A stretch of DNA of 64,000 bases, from positions 13,777 to 77,776 of the forward strand of contig JAZLFM010000019.1 in NCBI GenBank assembly GCA_045615765.1. Direction: 5' to 3'. Positions within the stretch are counted from its first letter, which is position 1. Every line of letters starts with the position of its first letter. This DNA comes from UBA1715 sp045615765. Lineage in GTDB: Bacteria > Bacteroidota > Bacteroidia > Bacteroidales > UBA1715. Positions 1 through 10,835 of this stretch are shown here, piece after piece. Both the position numbers and the translations under genes were made by a program. Below the pieces are notes generated by a model that was given only the letters and a program-made list of their open reading frames with translations, was not told the origin of the DNA and searched no databases.

Positions 1-3000
1 AAACTTTTCCAGGTCATATTTGTACTTCCCAAAGCACGCAAATCATCAATATTTGTCCCCTGACAAATAACCGAAGAGAACACTATCGGTGTACGCGCAC
101 GCTTCTTTACCGTATAAGAAATTTCTTGACTTTCGCTACTACAATAAACATTATCATATTTATAGCGATAATAAGCAGAAATCGTATATGTTCCCACCTC
201 GTTTATCATATCATTAGGTTGAATAAAATGTTCTGCATTATCAACATATGCTTTGGACTTTCTACCAAGAGAAACTGTCCAACCCATATATGAATTTTCT
301 GTAATCTCTGGTTCAAAATTTGAAGCTTGAATGACTGCAACCGAATCATACACACACAATGTTATATCATCACCTATCGAGAATGTTGGTTGCGGAATAA
401 CTCGAAGCGTAACAGGAACGATATCGCTTACACAAGTATTTTGAGTTCTTTGTACATAATATGTCATAGAACCTATTACACTCGACAAATCTGGTACATA
501 AGTTTTACCTGTATTTAAGCGAATTGTGGCACTTGCATCAGCATACCAAATATCTATATCCACATTTGAAGACAATGCAGGAACCACAGTATCGCCGGCA
601 CACATACTTGCACCTTTTACAATTGGATTTGCAGGTTTTGCATTAACTGTAAAACTTACCTTTGCTTGTGGTCCTTCGCAACCTTCAACTGTTTGTGTTG
701 CATAAAATCTATGAGTTGTAACACTCATATCGGTAGTTTGATATAAATCACCCGTACCAATTTCGCTATTCATATCCGATGCATACCAACGAATATTTTG
801 ACCAATTGCACGCAATTGTGGAGCAGAATCGTATTCACACAAATTTGATTGTGGCACCATAGTCGGTGCGCTTGGCAATGGTTTTATCGTATATGTAGCC
901 ACAGCAGCAGGTCCTTCGCAACCATTAACTACTTGTGTTGCATAATACGAATAATTTCCCACTAGTATTTCCTTAGACTGGAAGCCACGGCTGCCACGTA
1001 GTAATTCTTTTGTGGATGATTTGTCAGCATACCAAACAATAGTAGCATCAGCTTCTCCTACAGCAGAAATTGCTGTTGCCGATTCACCATAACAAATTTC
1101 GTTATCAGTAGTTTGCGGAGCATCTGGTATAGGTTTCACAACAAATGTTGCTTCAACTGGATTGCTATAACAACCATCAAACAACTGCATTGCCCAAATT
1201 GAGTGAGTTCCTTCATCTCTCATTGAAGACATATATGTTTTTCCCGTTCCGGTTTCTATAGTTTTTGGACTTCCATCATTTCCCGGATCTTCCTCGAACC
1301 AATATGTCGTACCTTGACTTGCCTGTGACATAAACAATGGATTTTCCTTTCCATAACAAACAGAAGTTATCGCGTCTTTTGCTCCAATAATAGGAGCTGC
1401 AACATCTTTCATAGTTATTGCAACTAACTTACGAGGTCCTTCACAACCAACAGGATCAATATTTCCATTATATTCTGACACCCAATAATGATATTCACCA
1501 GCAGTTGTAACAGAAGGTGTATAAGTACCATCAGCACTTTCTTTCAATAAAGAGCCATTCTTTTCTGCATCATAAAAACGAAATACCGAACCACTTGGTC
1601 GTATATCCGTCCAAGTGCCTCCTGTTGCGACTAACATCGGAGCTCCATCGTATAAACAAGCCGATTCGTCAGAGATTACAACTGAAGGAATTGGGCAATC
1701 TATAATACGAACAAGAGCTTCAGATCTTTCACTAAAACATCCAGATTTTTCTTGCGCCGCAAAATATGTTTTACCATCTATTGCAACATTTCCTTTATCA
1801 CCTGTAACCCAAGACGTACCTGTTCCAAGCTCACTGCCACCTATCAAGTTTGCAAACCAATGAATTGTCGTACCACCTTGTAATTCAGCAGCAACTACAG
1901 CATCTTTATTTTGTGTTGTCATCGTAAAATGACCTGTTGTATTCGGGGCAGGCAAATATATCACGTCTATAGTTCTATTTGCTTGATTTTCACAACCTTT
2001 CCCATCTATATAAGAATAAGAGATTGTATATGTATCGCTTATTTCTCCATTCTTTTTTGGAGAAAATACACCACTTTGGCTGATAGCATCAGCATCAGCT
2101 GTGACAGCCCATAAACCGCTACCTTTACCATTTGTACCATAGTCAACAGAAACAACAATTTCTTCTGCATCAGATGCATAACAAACAATAGATGAACTTT
2201 CTGCAAATGTTATTGCTGGCAGATTCAACACTGTTGTAGAAACAAGCGCTGGCGCACTTTCACAAGCTTCTCCACTCGTTGATTCTATCGCTGTATAGCT
2301 TACATAATAGTTTGTTGTTCCTACCGAGGTTGTCGTTGTTTGCGCATAACTATTTGTAGTAGAAGACAATGGATTCTTATTGGCATCATACCACTTCCAT
2401 TCTAATGGTGTTGCATTTGCTGGAGCCGTTGCAATCATTTCCGACGCAGTCAAGTCCTTACAAACCTCAACATTCATTACCGAAGGGGCTGTCCAAGGAC
2501 AATCAACAATTTCTACTGTTTGAAGAACTTTTTCACTTTCACAACCACGAACAACTTGTGATACATAATATGATGTACTCACAACTGCCGTTCCATCAAT
2601 TCCCGGTTGCCAAGGATTATCCGTTGCTAATTTTTGACTTTTATTAGAATTATACCACTGTACGATTGCTGAAGGTTCTATATTTTCAGCCAAAAGTTCT
2701 ACTGCTACCGGATGAGATATTATTCCTGTAAACGGAGTTGTTGTCGGTTCTTCTGCATATTCAATATCAAACACTTGACTATTTGAATTCGTACAACTAT
2801 TATTATCTGTATAAGAATAAGTTACCATATAAGTTCCATCTTGTTTTCCATTTTCAGAAGTATTAATTTCACCCGAACTAGAAATGGAACCTTCTGAAAC
2901 AGTCCAAATGCCGCCAGATATTGACGATGCTGGTTTACCATTTACAGTTGCTTCCATCATATAGGCTCCTGTCGAATAACATAACACACCTGGATCTGTA

Positions 3001-6000
3001 ATTGTAATTTCTGGTAATGGATTTACAATTATTTTTGCTTCGGCATAAGCGCCCCAGCAAGTATTTCCTGCTGCATCAAGTCCATCCTGACGAACCTTAA
3101 ACGTATATGTTCCAGCCTTTGATGTATATCCAGAAAGACTTGCTACAGATACTGTTTCCGTTGTTGCTACAACTGTATTTGTACTATCTATCCATTCATA
3201 ACTTGGAGTTCCTGTTCCATTTGCCGCAAGTGACGGAAGTGCATCACCTTCACAAATAGAAATAGACTCAGGCATAGGTGTCGGCGTTGGACATTCAACA
3301 ATTTGATATTCCGAATTTGCAATTGGACTAACGCATCCGTTCAATTGTTGAGTAACAGCAAACGAATAAGAACCAACCGATTGTATTTCTGTTGGATATA
3401 AATCTATAGGACTTGTAGTTGCGAATTCTACATTATCTGCATTTTTCACACTCAACGTTGCACCTATTCCATCAGCATATTCTATTTCCATTGCAGGAAG
3501 GCTTGCTATACTGCCAATGCTCCATAATTGTGGAGTACCTATTCCTGTTCCTGTAGGAGCAAGTACATTCGTTACCGTAACATCTTTCGTAGCAATATTC
3601 ACACACGAAGCAACTACATCAGTACCCGAGCCCCACGGCACGGTTGTAGTTAAAGTAAGAGTTGTCGTTGTTGTACCTGTATGTGATGCATCAAATTGCG
3701 GAGTCCACATATTTCCAACGACACCACTACCTGTCAAAACCGATCCTGTTCCTGGCGAATATGTTACTTGTTTTGGTTCATCACCACCACATACAATTCC
3801 AAGATCATCAATATGTGGATTAGGTAAGGCATGTACCTCTACTACAACAGCTGTAGCCGGAGAGAAACATTCAGTTCCTATTGTTCCATCATATTCTGAA
3901 GCATACATTGTATATGTACCTGCAGATTTTCCGGCCAAAGAGAATGTATAAGAAGGTCCTGTTCCTTGCGGATTTCCTGCCGCAAGATTTGCAACCGTTC
4001 CTGAAGGAATATCGTTTCGCTCTGCAAACCAACCTATATTTGCTTCATCAATATGAGTAGAAACAGCTTGTATTTCTATTGATTCATCTCCTTCACAAGC
4101 ATGATATTTTACGGCAATTGGTGCTTGCACAGAACAATCCGTAATCGTTAAAGTTGCTTCTGCAGGAACAGACTGACAACCATTTTTTGTCTGCGTTGCA
4201 TAAGCAAGATACGTTCCCACTTTCATGTGTCCATCTTCTTCCATATACGTAGGTTGAAACGTACTATTTTCCAAAACGACAGACGAAGTAGTATCATTGA
4301 GTGCATACCATTTTATTTTTTCACCTGTAGCTTCTAAAGCAGGAACCTGAGTTTGATTCGATACATTCAATTTTGATTCACTTTTTGAAACAACAGTTGG
4401 TGCATCAGTATGATTTACTGTTATTTGAAAAGAAACCGGTTCTGCACTACAACGTGTTGCTTCATCAACATAAGAATATGTAAGATTATAAGGACCACCT
4501 GCCGTTGCTGTTTTGGGAGAAAACAAAGAACCATTCACTCCTGTTCCTGCCCAAGTTCCTTTTGAAGAAGTTACTCCATCTATAGTTACTTGCAATGGCA
4601 TATTTGAAGCATAATCACATATTGAAGTTGAATTCATAGAGACATCAGCAACAGGACGAGCAATCACCTCAATCGAAAGTTCCGCAGTACCACGACAAGA
4701 ATGTTCATCGGTATAAATCATTGTAATTGTATGTGTCCCTACGGTCTGATCTTCAGGCAAAAACGCACCTGTAGCAGAGTTCAGATTTTGCAGAGATTGA
4801 CTTGCATACAAAAGTGTTCCTAAATTTGTTGTACCAGTAGCCGTTATAGTAACCTCATCACTATTAGAACCACCTTGACAAGGTTTATTGTTACTAGCCT
4901 TGATAGCCACAGAAGGCATTTCAAAAACAACAGCTTGTGTACTTACCACATCAGCCTCACAACCTTTGTCACTAATAAAACTATATTCTATAGTATGTGA
5001 ACCTGCACCCAATCCTTTTGGCGTTACCGTTGTGGTTGTTTCTGTCGCTTTTGTCGCACCATTCCAAGTACCTGTTCCTTGCGTTCCTACTGGAGTCACT
5101 GTCGCTGTAATTGTTTGTACATCGGTAACACTTTCACATTGAGGAACAAAAGAGCTCAAAGAAACTGATGGAATCGGATTTATGGTTATTGCAGAATTTG
5201 CCGTCGCCGAGCAATTATGTTCATCTACAACAGAAACAGCAATTGTATAATTACCATTTACAGCCGTCGCCAAGAATGTTGGCGTAGCCAATGTTGTTGA
5301 ATTCAAATAATTAGTCGGAGAACAAGTCCACGATTGCGACTTATAAGAATCATTTAATGACAACGAAATCGGTTGACCTTCGCATTCTTCTGGTTTGGAA
5401 AGCGTTATAACTGGAGTTGGTAATGAATGAATCGTCACAACCATAGACGCTTTTTCACTTGTACAACCTTGTTCCGTCTGGGTTACAAAATATGTTTGAC
5501 TGCCAACTGTTGCCGTTGACGGAGTCGGCGCTTCTGACAATTTAGTTCCATCCGCATCATACCAAGTAAGAGTACCTGACGCCGTAGCAGACAATGGTGC
5601 AACACCCGATGTATTTTTACAATATTCTACTGGCGCTACCGTTGGAGCAACAGGAATTGCATACACCGTTACCGTAGTTGATTGACTTGTACTTTCACAA
5701 CCTTTAGCACTTGTATAGACATACGAAATCGAATTATCGCCTACTGTTGTAGCCGTATAAGTCGCTGTTGTTTCAGTATTTTTCGAAGCGCCTGTCCAAA
5801 CACCTGTACCACCAGTTTCACTTGGAGTTGCTGTTATTGTTGTCGATTCCAATTCACATAATTCTGTCTCTGTTGCAGCAAGAGTTACTGTTGGTGTTGG
5901 GTTTACAGTAATTGTAGCAGAAGCGTTTCCTTTACATCCTTTTGCATCCTCCACCGCAACTGAAATCACATAGTCTTGTACTGTTGTTTCATTTTTTGCA

Positions 6001-9000
6001 GTAAATGTTGGTGCTGACAAAGCAACATTATTCAACAAAGCAGCGGCAGTTCCAGACCAAACAATAGAAGTATATGAACTTGCTTGAGGCAAACTAATCT
6101 TTGTTGATTCCGACTCACATAAATCAGCATCATCCACAGAAATTGTTGGAGATAAATTGGAGTTTACAACAACAGACAATACACTTCTATCACTTTCACA
6201 TCCGTACAATGTCTGGCTTACATAATAGTTTGTAGTTGCAGCAACTGCCGTATTCGTCTTTGGTGCCGCTCCCGCTGTACCACCAGTAGCAGAAGTTCCA
6301 TACCAATTTAAAGTAGCCCCTGTAAGTGCCACAGCCGTAAGCGTTTCAACTGCATCATCAATACAAAAAGACAAATCTTTTACTATTGGAGCTATCGGTT
6401 TTGAATTTAAAGTTACTGTTGCTGTTTTATCTACAGCCTTACAACCTGCCGCACTTTCATAAGAAAGCGTCACCGTTTTTGTTTCTTGACTTGTCACACC
6501 ATCATTTTCAACAATAGCTGTCAATCCTGTTCCTATTGCATTTTTCCAAGTAAAAGTTCCTGTTGCATCATCACTAACTGTTGCTGTAAGATTCGCAACC
6601 TCAGACGGACAAATAGCACTTTTATCAGACTCAAGTGTGAGAATTGTTGGCAAGTCATTTATTTTGACCGAAGTTGTCGCATTGGCTTCACACCCATTTA
6701 ACGAAACAGTAACCGTATAATCCCCTGTCAATGCTGTTGTAGAAGATGTCAATGTTGGACTTACCACCGAAGAAGTATAGGAATTTGGGCCAGACCAAGA
6801 ATACGCTACACCTGTCGTAGCACAAGTTGCTTGCAAAGACAGAGGTTCGCCAGCACAAACCGGGCCATCATTTGTGACAGATACCGTTGGTTGTTCTTTT
6901 ATAGTAATCGTTGTTGTACTAGCTATTCCAGCCGCTTTTGCCTGGCAATACGCATCGCTTAATGCAGAAACTTTATATGAATATTCTCCAACTGCAGTTG
7001 GAACAGGAGCAGTAAAACTAGTCTCTGTTATAGTTTTCGTAACAGAGTTTTTCCCATCCGTATAAGAGAATTCAAATGGGTGCGTTCCTGTAAATGTAAA
7101 ACTTGCAGCAGAAACAGTTTCACCATCACAATAATCATCTCCACCGGTTATAGCAACTGTTGGATTTTCCGCCTCTGTTATTTCTATTTCAGCTGTTTTC
7201 CAACATTTTTCCAATGTTGGATTTTCCACATCATACACTTTTACAGTATAAGTACCCGCTTCATTTGCAGAATATACCGCTTGATCTGTTGTTTTTGGAT
7301 ATCCAGAAAGCAAGACACCATCTTTATACCATTCTTGAGCAAACTGCGTTGCCGAGAGTTGCTTTGTTGGTGTTAATGTTGCAGCTTCTCCCGGACATAA
7401 AACATTATCTGCATCGGAACTTACAATAGTTATATCACTTGGAGCTTCACAAGTAACACCTTTACAGAAAAATCCAACAGAGTTCGTAATAAAATATACA
7501 GAACAAGGACTTGTCGGTTTACCATTTGCTGCAACCTGCTGCGCAACAGCTTTTGTTTCACCAAAAACCACACGATACAATGTTTCACCATCTTCCAAAT
7601 CTTCACAATAATGATTTCGAGTTGATTCCGGTATTGTCTGCCAAGTTACGCCATCACGAGACATTTGCCACACATATCCATAATTCGGGAACTGCGAAGC
7701 CCAATCTTCCAAGCCATCAACAGTAGCCAAATGTGGCGGAGTAACCTCACAATCAAAACCACTTACATACTTCAAAGCAGGATCATTATCTACAAATAAA
7801 TTTGCCTGTGGAACCGTTTCCTGACAAATCGAGACACGAAAATCATCGAATGCCACAGGAACATTCGAATTTGCATTTCCTTGATACACAACCTGAATAG
7901 TCACATCTCCCGTATAGTCAAACGGTAAAACAAAAGAATACACATATTGATTCCAAGATGGAGAACCTGTTCCCGAAACTTTTATATCTTCCGATACAAG
8001 TACATTTCCTGCGCCATCTTGTATCAAGACATTATATTTCATTTCTGTCCACGAACTCAATGTGATGGTCTTAAACGAGAAAATATAATTTTTACAATTA
8101 CAGAAAGGTCCAGAAAGTTTTTTCTCTACCACAACAGATTCTTCACCAGCCAATAAACGAGTATATAACACAGCATCACCGTCGATATGGTCATAATACT
8201 TTTCTAATTGTTTTTGATCACAATCGTAATAACATTTTGGATTTGTTTGTGATCCTATTGCAGTGTAAGGATCACTCGTAATCACATAATCATTACCTTC
8301 GAACTTATTTCCTGGAGTTGTATAAGCATTTAATTTTGATATAGAACTAGTACGAAGTATAGTTTTATCCATTACCCCAAAATCTTCTTTCCAAATTGTT
8401 TTTAGATTTTCCTTAAACGAACAATCTGCAACTGGCGACACACCCGCCAACGTATTGGAAATAGAATAATACGAGCAACCATCTTGTGGTCCACCATGTA
8501 TCGCAATATATTCTGCTTCGGTTTTTGCATCAGAGCCCGATGTTGAACCTGTAATAATAACACGGTACACTTCTGCAACACCAGTAGGAACCTCCCATTC
8601 TATTGTAGTCTTATCTATACCACTAACTGTCGGCATATTATGCCAAGTAAAACCACCATCATCTGAGCGTTGCCATAAAAAATAAACTTGATTGTAGATT
8701 TCCTTCCAGGTTTCTAACACTTCTGTTGGAACTGAAAATTTTGCCACAAAAGCACAACCTGTCGAACTAGACATACTTTCCTGCGACAAAGTACTTGTGG
8801 TGATAGTTGGATCAAGCACTTCCTTATCGTCAAAACGAAACAGTGAAATATCGTCAATAACAAAATCGTTTCCACAACCACCTGGTTTATGATTAACTAC
8901 TTCCAACTGCAATTTATCGCCATCTCCTGCTAGGAATTCAATTTGAAACTCACTCCAATCTCTTGTTGCAAAAGGGTTTCTATAACCTTTTCCCGTTGCA

Positions 9001-9611
9001 CTATTATCATCTGAGCCATCAGCCTTTAAAGGCATTTCCCATAAAGGAATGTCACCCGTTTCCAATGTCTTTAACAAAACAGGATTGCTCGGATCCTTTA
9101 CATTATACACATTCATTGTTAAGTTCGAAAGTGTCGGACTTTTATCGCAATATCCTGGATTTGTTATACTTGCAGCATAAATCACGAACTTGTATAATTT
9201 ATTTTGACACAAATCAAAATCTATCGTCTGCTCATAAATTTGTTTATCCTTACTGTCATTTCCAACATTCACTATCAGCATTGCGCCTTTTTCATTTCCT
9301 GTATGATCACGACCTCCCATAAAGTGCCAGGCTTCTTGGTTACAGGTAGCCGTTTTCGGTCGATTATAAGCCCACCAAGTACTGTTCGCTATACCATAGT
9401 ACATATCGTTAATCGTTGTACATTCCGATATCGAAGAGGCACAAGTATGACCAATCACTTTTTTATTGTTATCAGCAAAGTCACGAATTACCGTATCTTC
9501 TACAACACCAAAATCCTCACGCCAAACTAAGTTCCAACTACCCGAACTTTGCGCTAACAAAGAACTTTCAAACAACAAAAGAATAATTACAGAAAGGATA
9601 TATCGTTTCAT
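1..9611 (-). CDS. Giant secreted multidomain adhesin with Ig_7/CHU_C-associated repeats (3' truncated by window)
   Basis: A single open frame runs from an ATG at 9611 to the window edge with no stop, at least 3,203 residues. It starts with a signal peptide (MKRYILSVIILLLFESSLLA). Two tandem jelly-roll-like modules follow, each opening with a W-x-EDFG motif and holding a DDIS/DDFR-type acidic strand, as in MAM or carbohydrate-binding folds. From about residue 780 there is a long array of roughly 80-residue Ig-like repeats of the CHU_C-associated Ig_7 type: a start Cys, a central WY-D/A strand, a YYVSQ/YYATQ strand and a gCeS/gCeG motif. Such proteins are normally T9SS cargo carrying a C-terminal sorting domain, which here would lie beyond position 1. 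Surface adhesion or gliding (SprB-like) is inferred, not shown. A Bacteroidota promoter lies just upstream. Confidence 0.9.
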   Translation of the reverse strand, partial: MKRYILSVIILLLFESSLLAQSSGSWNLVWREDFGVVEDTVIRDFADNNKKVIGHTCASSISECTTINDMYYGIANSTWWAYNRPKTATCNQEAWHFMGGRDHTGNEKGAMLIVNVGNDSKDKQIYEQTIDFDLCQNKLYKFVIYAASITNPGYCDKSPTLSNLTMNVYNVKDPSNPVLLKTLETGDIPLWEMPLKADGSDDNSATGKGYRNPFATRDWSEFQIEFLAGDGDKLQLEVVNHKPGGCGNDFVIDDISLFRFDDKEVLDPTITTSTLSQESMSSSTGCAFVAKFSVPTEVLETWKEIYNQVYFLWQRSDDGGFTWHNMPTVSGIDKTTIEWEVPTGVAEVYRVIITGSTSGSDAKTEAEYIAIHGGPQDGCSYYSISNTLAGVSPVADCSFKENLKTIWKEDFGVMDKTILRTSSISKLNAYTTPGNKFEGNDYVITSDPYTAIGSQTNPKCYYDCDQKQLEKYYDHIDGDAVLYTRLLAGEESVVVEKKLSGPFCNCKNYIFSFKTITLSSWTEMKYNVLIQDGAGNVLVSEDIKVSGTGSPSWNQYVYSFVLPFDYTGDVTIQVVYQGNANSNVPVAFDDFRVSICQETVPQANLFVDNDPALKYVSGFDCEVTPPHLATVDGLEDWASQFPNYGYVWQMSRDGVTWQTIPESTRNHYCEDLEDGETLYRVVFGETKAVAQQVAANGKPTSPCSVYFITNSVGFFCKGVTCEAPSDITIVSSDADNVLCPGEAATLTPTKQLSATQFAQEWYKDGVLLSGYPKTTDQAVYSANEAGTYTVKVYDVENPTLEKCWKTAEIEITEAENPTVAITGGDDYCDGETVSAASFTFTGTHPFEFSYTDGKNSVTKTITETSFTAPVPTAVGEYSYKVSALSDAYCQAKAAGIASTTTITIKEQPTVSVTNDGPVCAGEPLSLQATCATTGVAYSWSGPNSYTSSVVSPTLTSSTTALTGDYTVTVSLNGCEANATTSVKINDLPTILTLESDKSAICPSEVANLTATVSDDATGTFTWKNAIGTGLTAIVENDGVTSQETKTVTLSYESAAGCKAVDKTATVTLNSKPIAPIVKDLSFCIDDAVETLTAVALTGATLNWYGTSATGGTAGAAPKTNTAVAATTNYYVSQTLYGCESDRSVLSVVVNSNLSPTISVDDADLCESESTKISLPQASSYTSIVWSGTAAALLNNVALSAPTFTAKNETTVQDYVISVAVEDAKGCKGNASATITVNPTPTVTLAATETELCELESTTITATPSETGGTGVWTGASKNTETTATYTATTVGDNSISYVYTSAKGCESTSQSTTVTVYAIPVAPTVAPVEYCKNTSGVAPLSATASGTLTWYDADGTKLSEAPTPSTATVGSQTYFVTQTEQGCTSEKASMVVTIHSLPTPVITLSKPEECEGQPISLSLNDSYKSQSWTCSPTNYLNSTTLATPTFLATAVNGNYTIAVSVVDEHNCSATANSAITINPIPSVSLSSFVPQCESVTDVQTITATVTPVGTQGTGTWNGATKATETTTTVTPKGLGAGSHTIEYSFISDKGCEADVVSTQAVVFEMPSVAIKASNNKPCQGGSNSDEVTITATGTTNLGTLLYASQSLQNLNSATGAFLPEDQTVGTHTITMIYTDEHSCRGTAELSIEVIARPVADVSMNSTSICDYASNMPLQVTIDGVTSSKGTWAGTGVNGSLFSPKTATAGGPYNLTYSYVDEATRCSAEPVSFQITVNHTDAPTVVSKSESKLNVSNQTQVPALEATGEKIKWYALNDTTSSVVLENSTFQPTYMEEDGHMKVGTYLAYATQTKNGCQSVPAEATLTITDCSVQAPIAVKYHACEGDESIEIQAVSTHIDEANIGWFAERNDIPSGTVANLAAGNPQGTGPSYTFSLAGKSAGTYTMYASEYDGTIGTECFSPATAVVVEVHALPNPHIDDLGIVCGGDEPKQVTYSPGTGSVLTGSGVVGNMWTPQFDASHTGTTTTTLTLTTTVPWGSGTDVVASCVNIATKDVTVTNVLAPTGTGIGTPQLWSIGSIASLPAMEIEYADGIGATLSVKNADNVEFATTSPIDLYPTEIQSVGSYSFAVTQQLNGCVSPIANSEYQIVECPTPTPMPESISICEGDALPSLAANGTGTPSYEWIDSTNTVVATTETVSVASLSGYTSKAGTYTFKVRQDGLDAAGNTCWGAYAEAKIIVNPLPEITITDPGVLCYSTGAYMMEATVNGKPASSISGGIWTVSEGSISSSGEINTSENGKQDGTYMVTYSYTDNNSCTNSNSQVFDIEYAEEPTTTPFTGIISHPVAVELLAENIEPSAIVQWYNSNKSQKLATDNPWQPGIDGTAVVSTSYYVSQVVRGCESEKVLQTVEIVDCPWTAPSVMNVEVCKDLTASEMIATAPANATPLEWKWYDANKNPLSSTTNSYAQTTTTSVGTTNYYVSYTAIESTSGEACESAPALVSTTVLNLPAITFAESSSIVCYASDAEEIVVSVDYGTNGKGSGLWAVTADADAISQSGVFSPKKNGEISDTYTISYSYIDGKGCENQANRTIDVIYLPAPNTTGHFTMTTQNKDAVVAAELQGGTTIHWFANLIGGSELGTGTSWVTGDKGNVAIDGKTYFAAQEKSGCFSERSEALVRIIDCPIPSVVISDESACLYDGAPMLVATGGTWTDIRPSGSVFRFYDAEKNGSLLKESADGTYTPSVTTAGEYHYWVSEYNGNIDPVGCEGPRKLVAITMKDVAAPIIGAKDAITSVCYGKENPLFMSQASQGTTYWFEEDPGNDGSPKTIETGTGKTYMSSMRDEGTHSIWAMQLFDGCYSNPVEATFVVKPIPDAPQTTDNEICYGESATAISAVGEADATIVWYADKSSTKELLRGSRGFQSKEILVGNYSYYATQVVNGCEGPAAVATYTIKPLPSAPTMVPQSNLCEYDSAPQLRAIGQNIRWYASDMNSEIGTGDLYQTTDMSVTTHRFYATQTVEGCEGPQAKVSFTVNAKPANPIVKGASMCAGDTVVPALSSNVDIDIWYADASATIRLNTGKTYVPDLSSVIGSMTYYVQRTQNTCVSDIVPVTLRVIPQPTFSIGDDITLCVYDSVAVIQASNFEPEITENSYMGWTVSLGRKSKAYVDNAEHFIQPNDMINEVGTYTISAYYRYKYDNVYCSSESQEISYTVKKRARTPIVFSSVICQGTNIDDLRALGSTNMTWKS

Positions 9612-9632
9612 TTTTTCAGAATTGTAAACCTA

Positions 9633-9661
9633 CAAATATAAGAAAAAACTATTGTAACAAA
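9633..9661 (-). promoter_or_regulatory. Bacteroidota-type promoter of the giant adhesin
   Basis: On the minus strand a TTTG (9661-9658) and a TATATTTG (9640-9633) are separated by 17 bp, matching the Bacteroidota -33 TTTG / -7 TAnnTTTG pattern. The -7 box ends 21 bp before the ATG at 9611. Confidence 0.6.
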
Positions 9662-9807
9662 TACACTTTTATCCAAAACAACGTAAAGCTTATTGTAAAA
9701 CAAACACTTTAATAATTGAAAAACAAACAAAACTTTTTGAATATACCAAAAACATCACAGACTAATTCCATACAAAAATGCGAAAAGAAAAATTCAGTTT
9801 TCTTTTG

Positions 9808-9815
9808 TACATTTG
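9808..9815 (+). promoter_or_regulatory. -7 promoter element (TACATTTG) of the DUF4837 gene
   Basis: A perfect TAnnTTTG match lies 20 bp before the ATG at 9836. It sits downstream of the more distal in-frame ATG at 9716, which argues for the 9836 start. Confidence 0.5.
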
Positions 9816-9835
9816 TAGCAAATAAAACAACGACA

Positions 9836-10831
9836 ATGAAACAATTTTTAGCATATTTTTTCGTCTGCACTCTACTCTTTTCAGCTTGCAAAGGTGGATT
9901 TGGAGGAACTTCAATGACTGGCGAACCAGGCGATTTATTGGTGGTGATAAACGATGAATACAAAAATTCCGAAGTCGGAGAAAAAGTCACAGAAATACTA
10001 GGAGAAGAAGATTTCGGTCTCACTCAATCGGAAGCACCGTTCTCTATTGTGCTTATCAGCAGAAACAATTTTTCAAAAACGTTCCGTTCGTTCCGCAACA
10101 TTTTATATTTGGAAGTCGACAAAAAATACACAAAATCACAAATCAAGTACAAAAAGGATTTATGGGCTCAACATCAAGCATTTGCAAGCCTTAGTGTTCC
10201 AAATTCCGAGGAATTACTTGCAATTCTTGAAGCACGACACGATAACATAATCGAATATTTTGTTCAATCAGAAATCGAGCGTTACCAACAATTATACAGA
10301 CAAGCAAAAAATCAGATCGTAGAACAAGCCGTCTACGACAATCTTGGCGTATATGTTTCTATACCTGAAGGATACGGAGTAAATAAAATCGCAGATGATT
10401 TTATGTGGATTTCACTTGAATCGAAAGCACACAGTCAAGGTTTATTAATATACAAACGACCATATACCGATACCGCACAATTCAACAAGACTGCGTTATT
10501 AAACTATCGCGACTCGGTAACAAAAGCGTATATTCCAGGTCCAACCGATGGCAGTTACATGACAACCGAATATGTAATTCCTATCCGTCAAGACATTGGA
10601 AAATTTGTAAACAATGACTACACGGTACAACTTCGTGGAAGATGGCGCGTACAAAATGATTTTATGGCAGGACCATTCACAAGTTATTCATTTTGTAATC
10701 CTGAAAAAAATACCATAGTTACAATAGAAGGATATGTGTATTATCCAAATAAAGAAAAACGCAATTTTATGCGACAATTACAAGCTATCTGTCATTCTGC
10801 ACATTTCAACAAACAAACTATAGAAAAATAA
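9836..10831 (+). CDS. DUF4837 family lipoprotein
   Basis: 331 residues. The start at 9836 gives a lipoprotein signal (MKQFLAYFFVCTLLFSAC) with Cys18 as the probable lipid-anchor residue. The longer in-frame start at 9716 would bury this signal behind 40 residues and lies upstream of the promoter box. After the anchor comes the GEPGDLLVVINDEY segment typical of DUF4837, a Bacteroidota family of unknown function. The rest is a soluble, Tyr/Arg-rich domain. It lies 4 bp before the UbiA-type gene and is probably co-transcribed with it. The function is unknown; a periplasmic or outer-membrane-facing location is inferred from the lipobox. Confidence 0.85.
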   Translation: MKQFLAYFFVCTLLFSACKGGFGGTSMTGEPGDLLVVINDEYKNSEVGEKVTEILGEEDFGLTQSEAPFSIVLISRNNFSKTFRSFRNILYLEVDKKYTKSQIKYKKDLWAQHQAFASLSVPNSEELLAILEARHDNIIEYFVQSEIERYQQLYRQAKNQIVEQAVYDNLGVYVSIPEGYGVNKIADDFMWISLESKAHSQGLLIYKRPYTDTAQFNKTALLNYRDSVTKAYIPGPTDGSYMTTEYVIPIRQDIGKFVNNDYTVQLRGRWRVQNDFMAGPFTSYSFCNPEKNTIVTIEGYVYYPNKEKRNFMRQLQAICHSAHFNKQTIEK

Positions 10832-10835
10832 AGAC

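Noticed and set aside
1517..9530. Many plus-strand open frames of 60-144 codons across 0.3-9.5 kb
   Set aside because: They are low-complexity, lack signals, and lie antisense to one continuous 3,203-codon frame with clear domain repeats.
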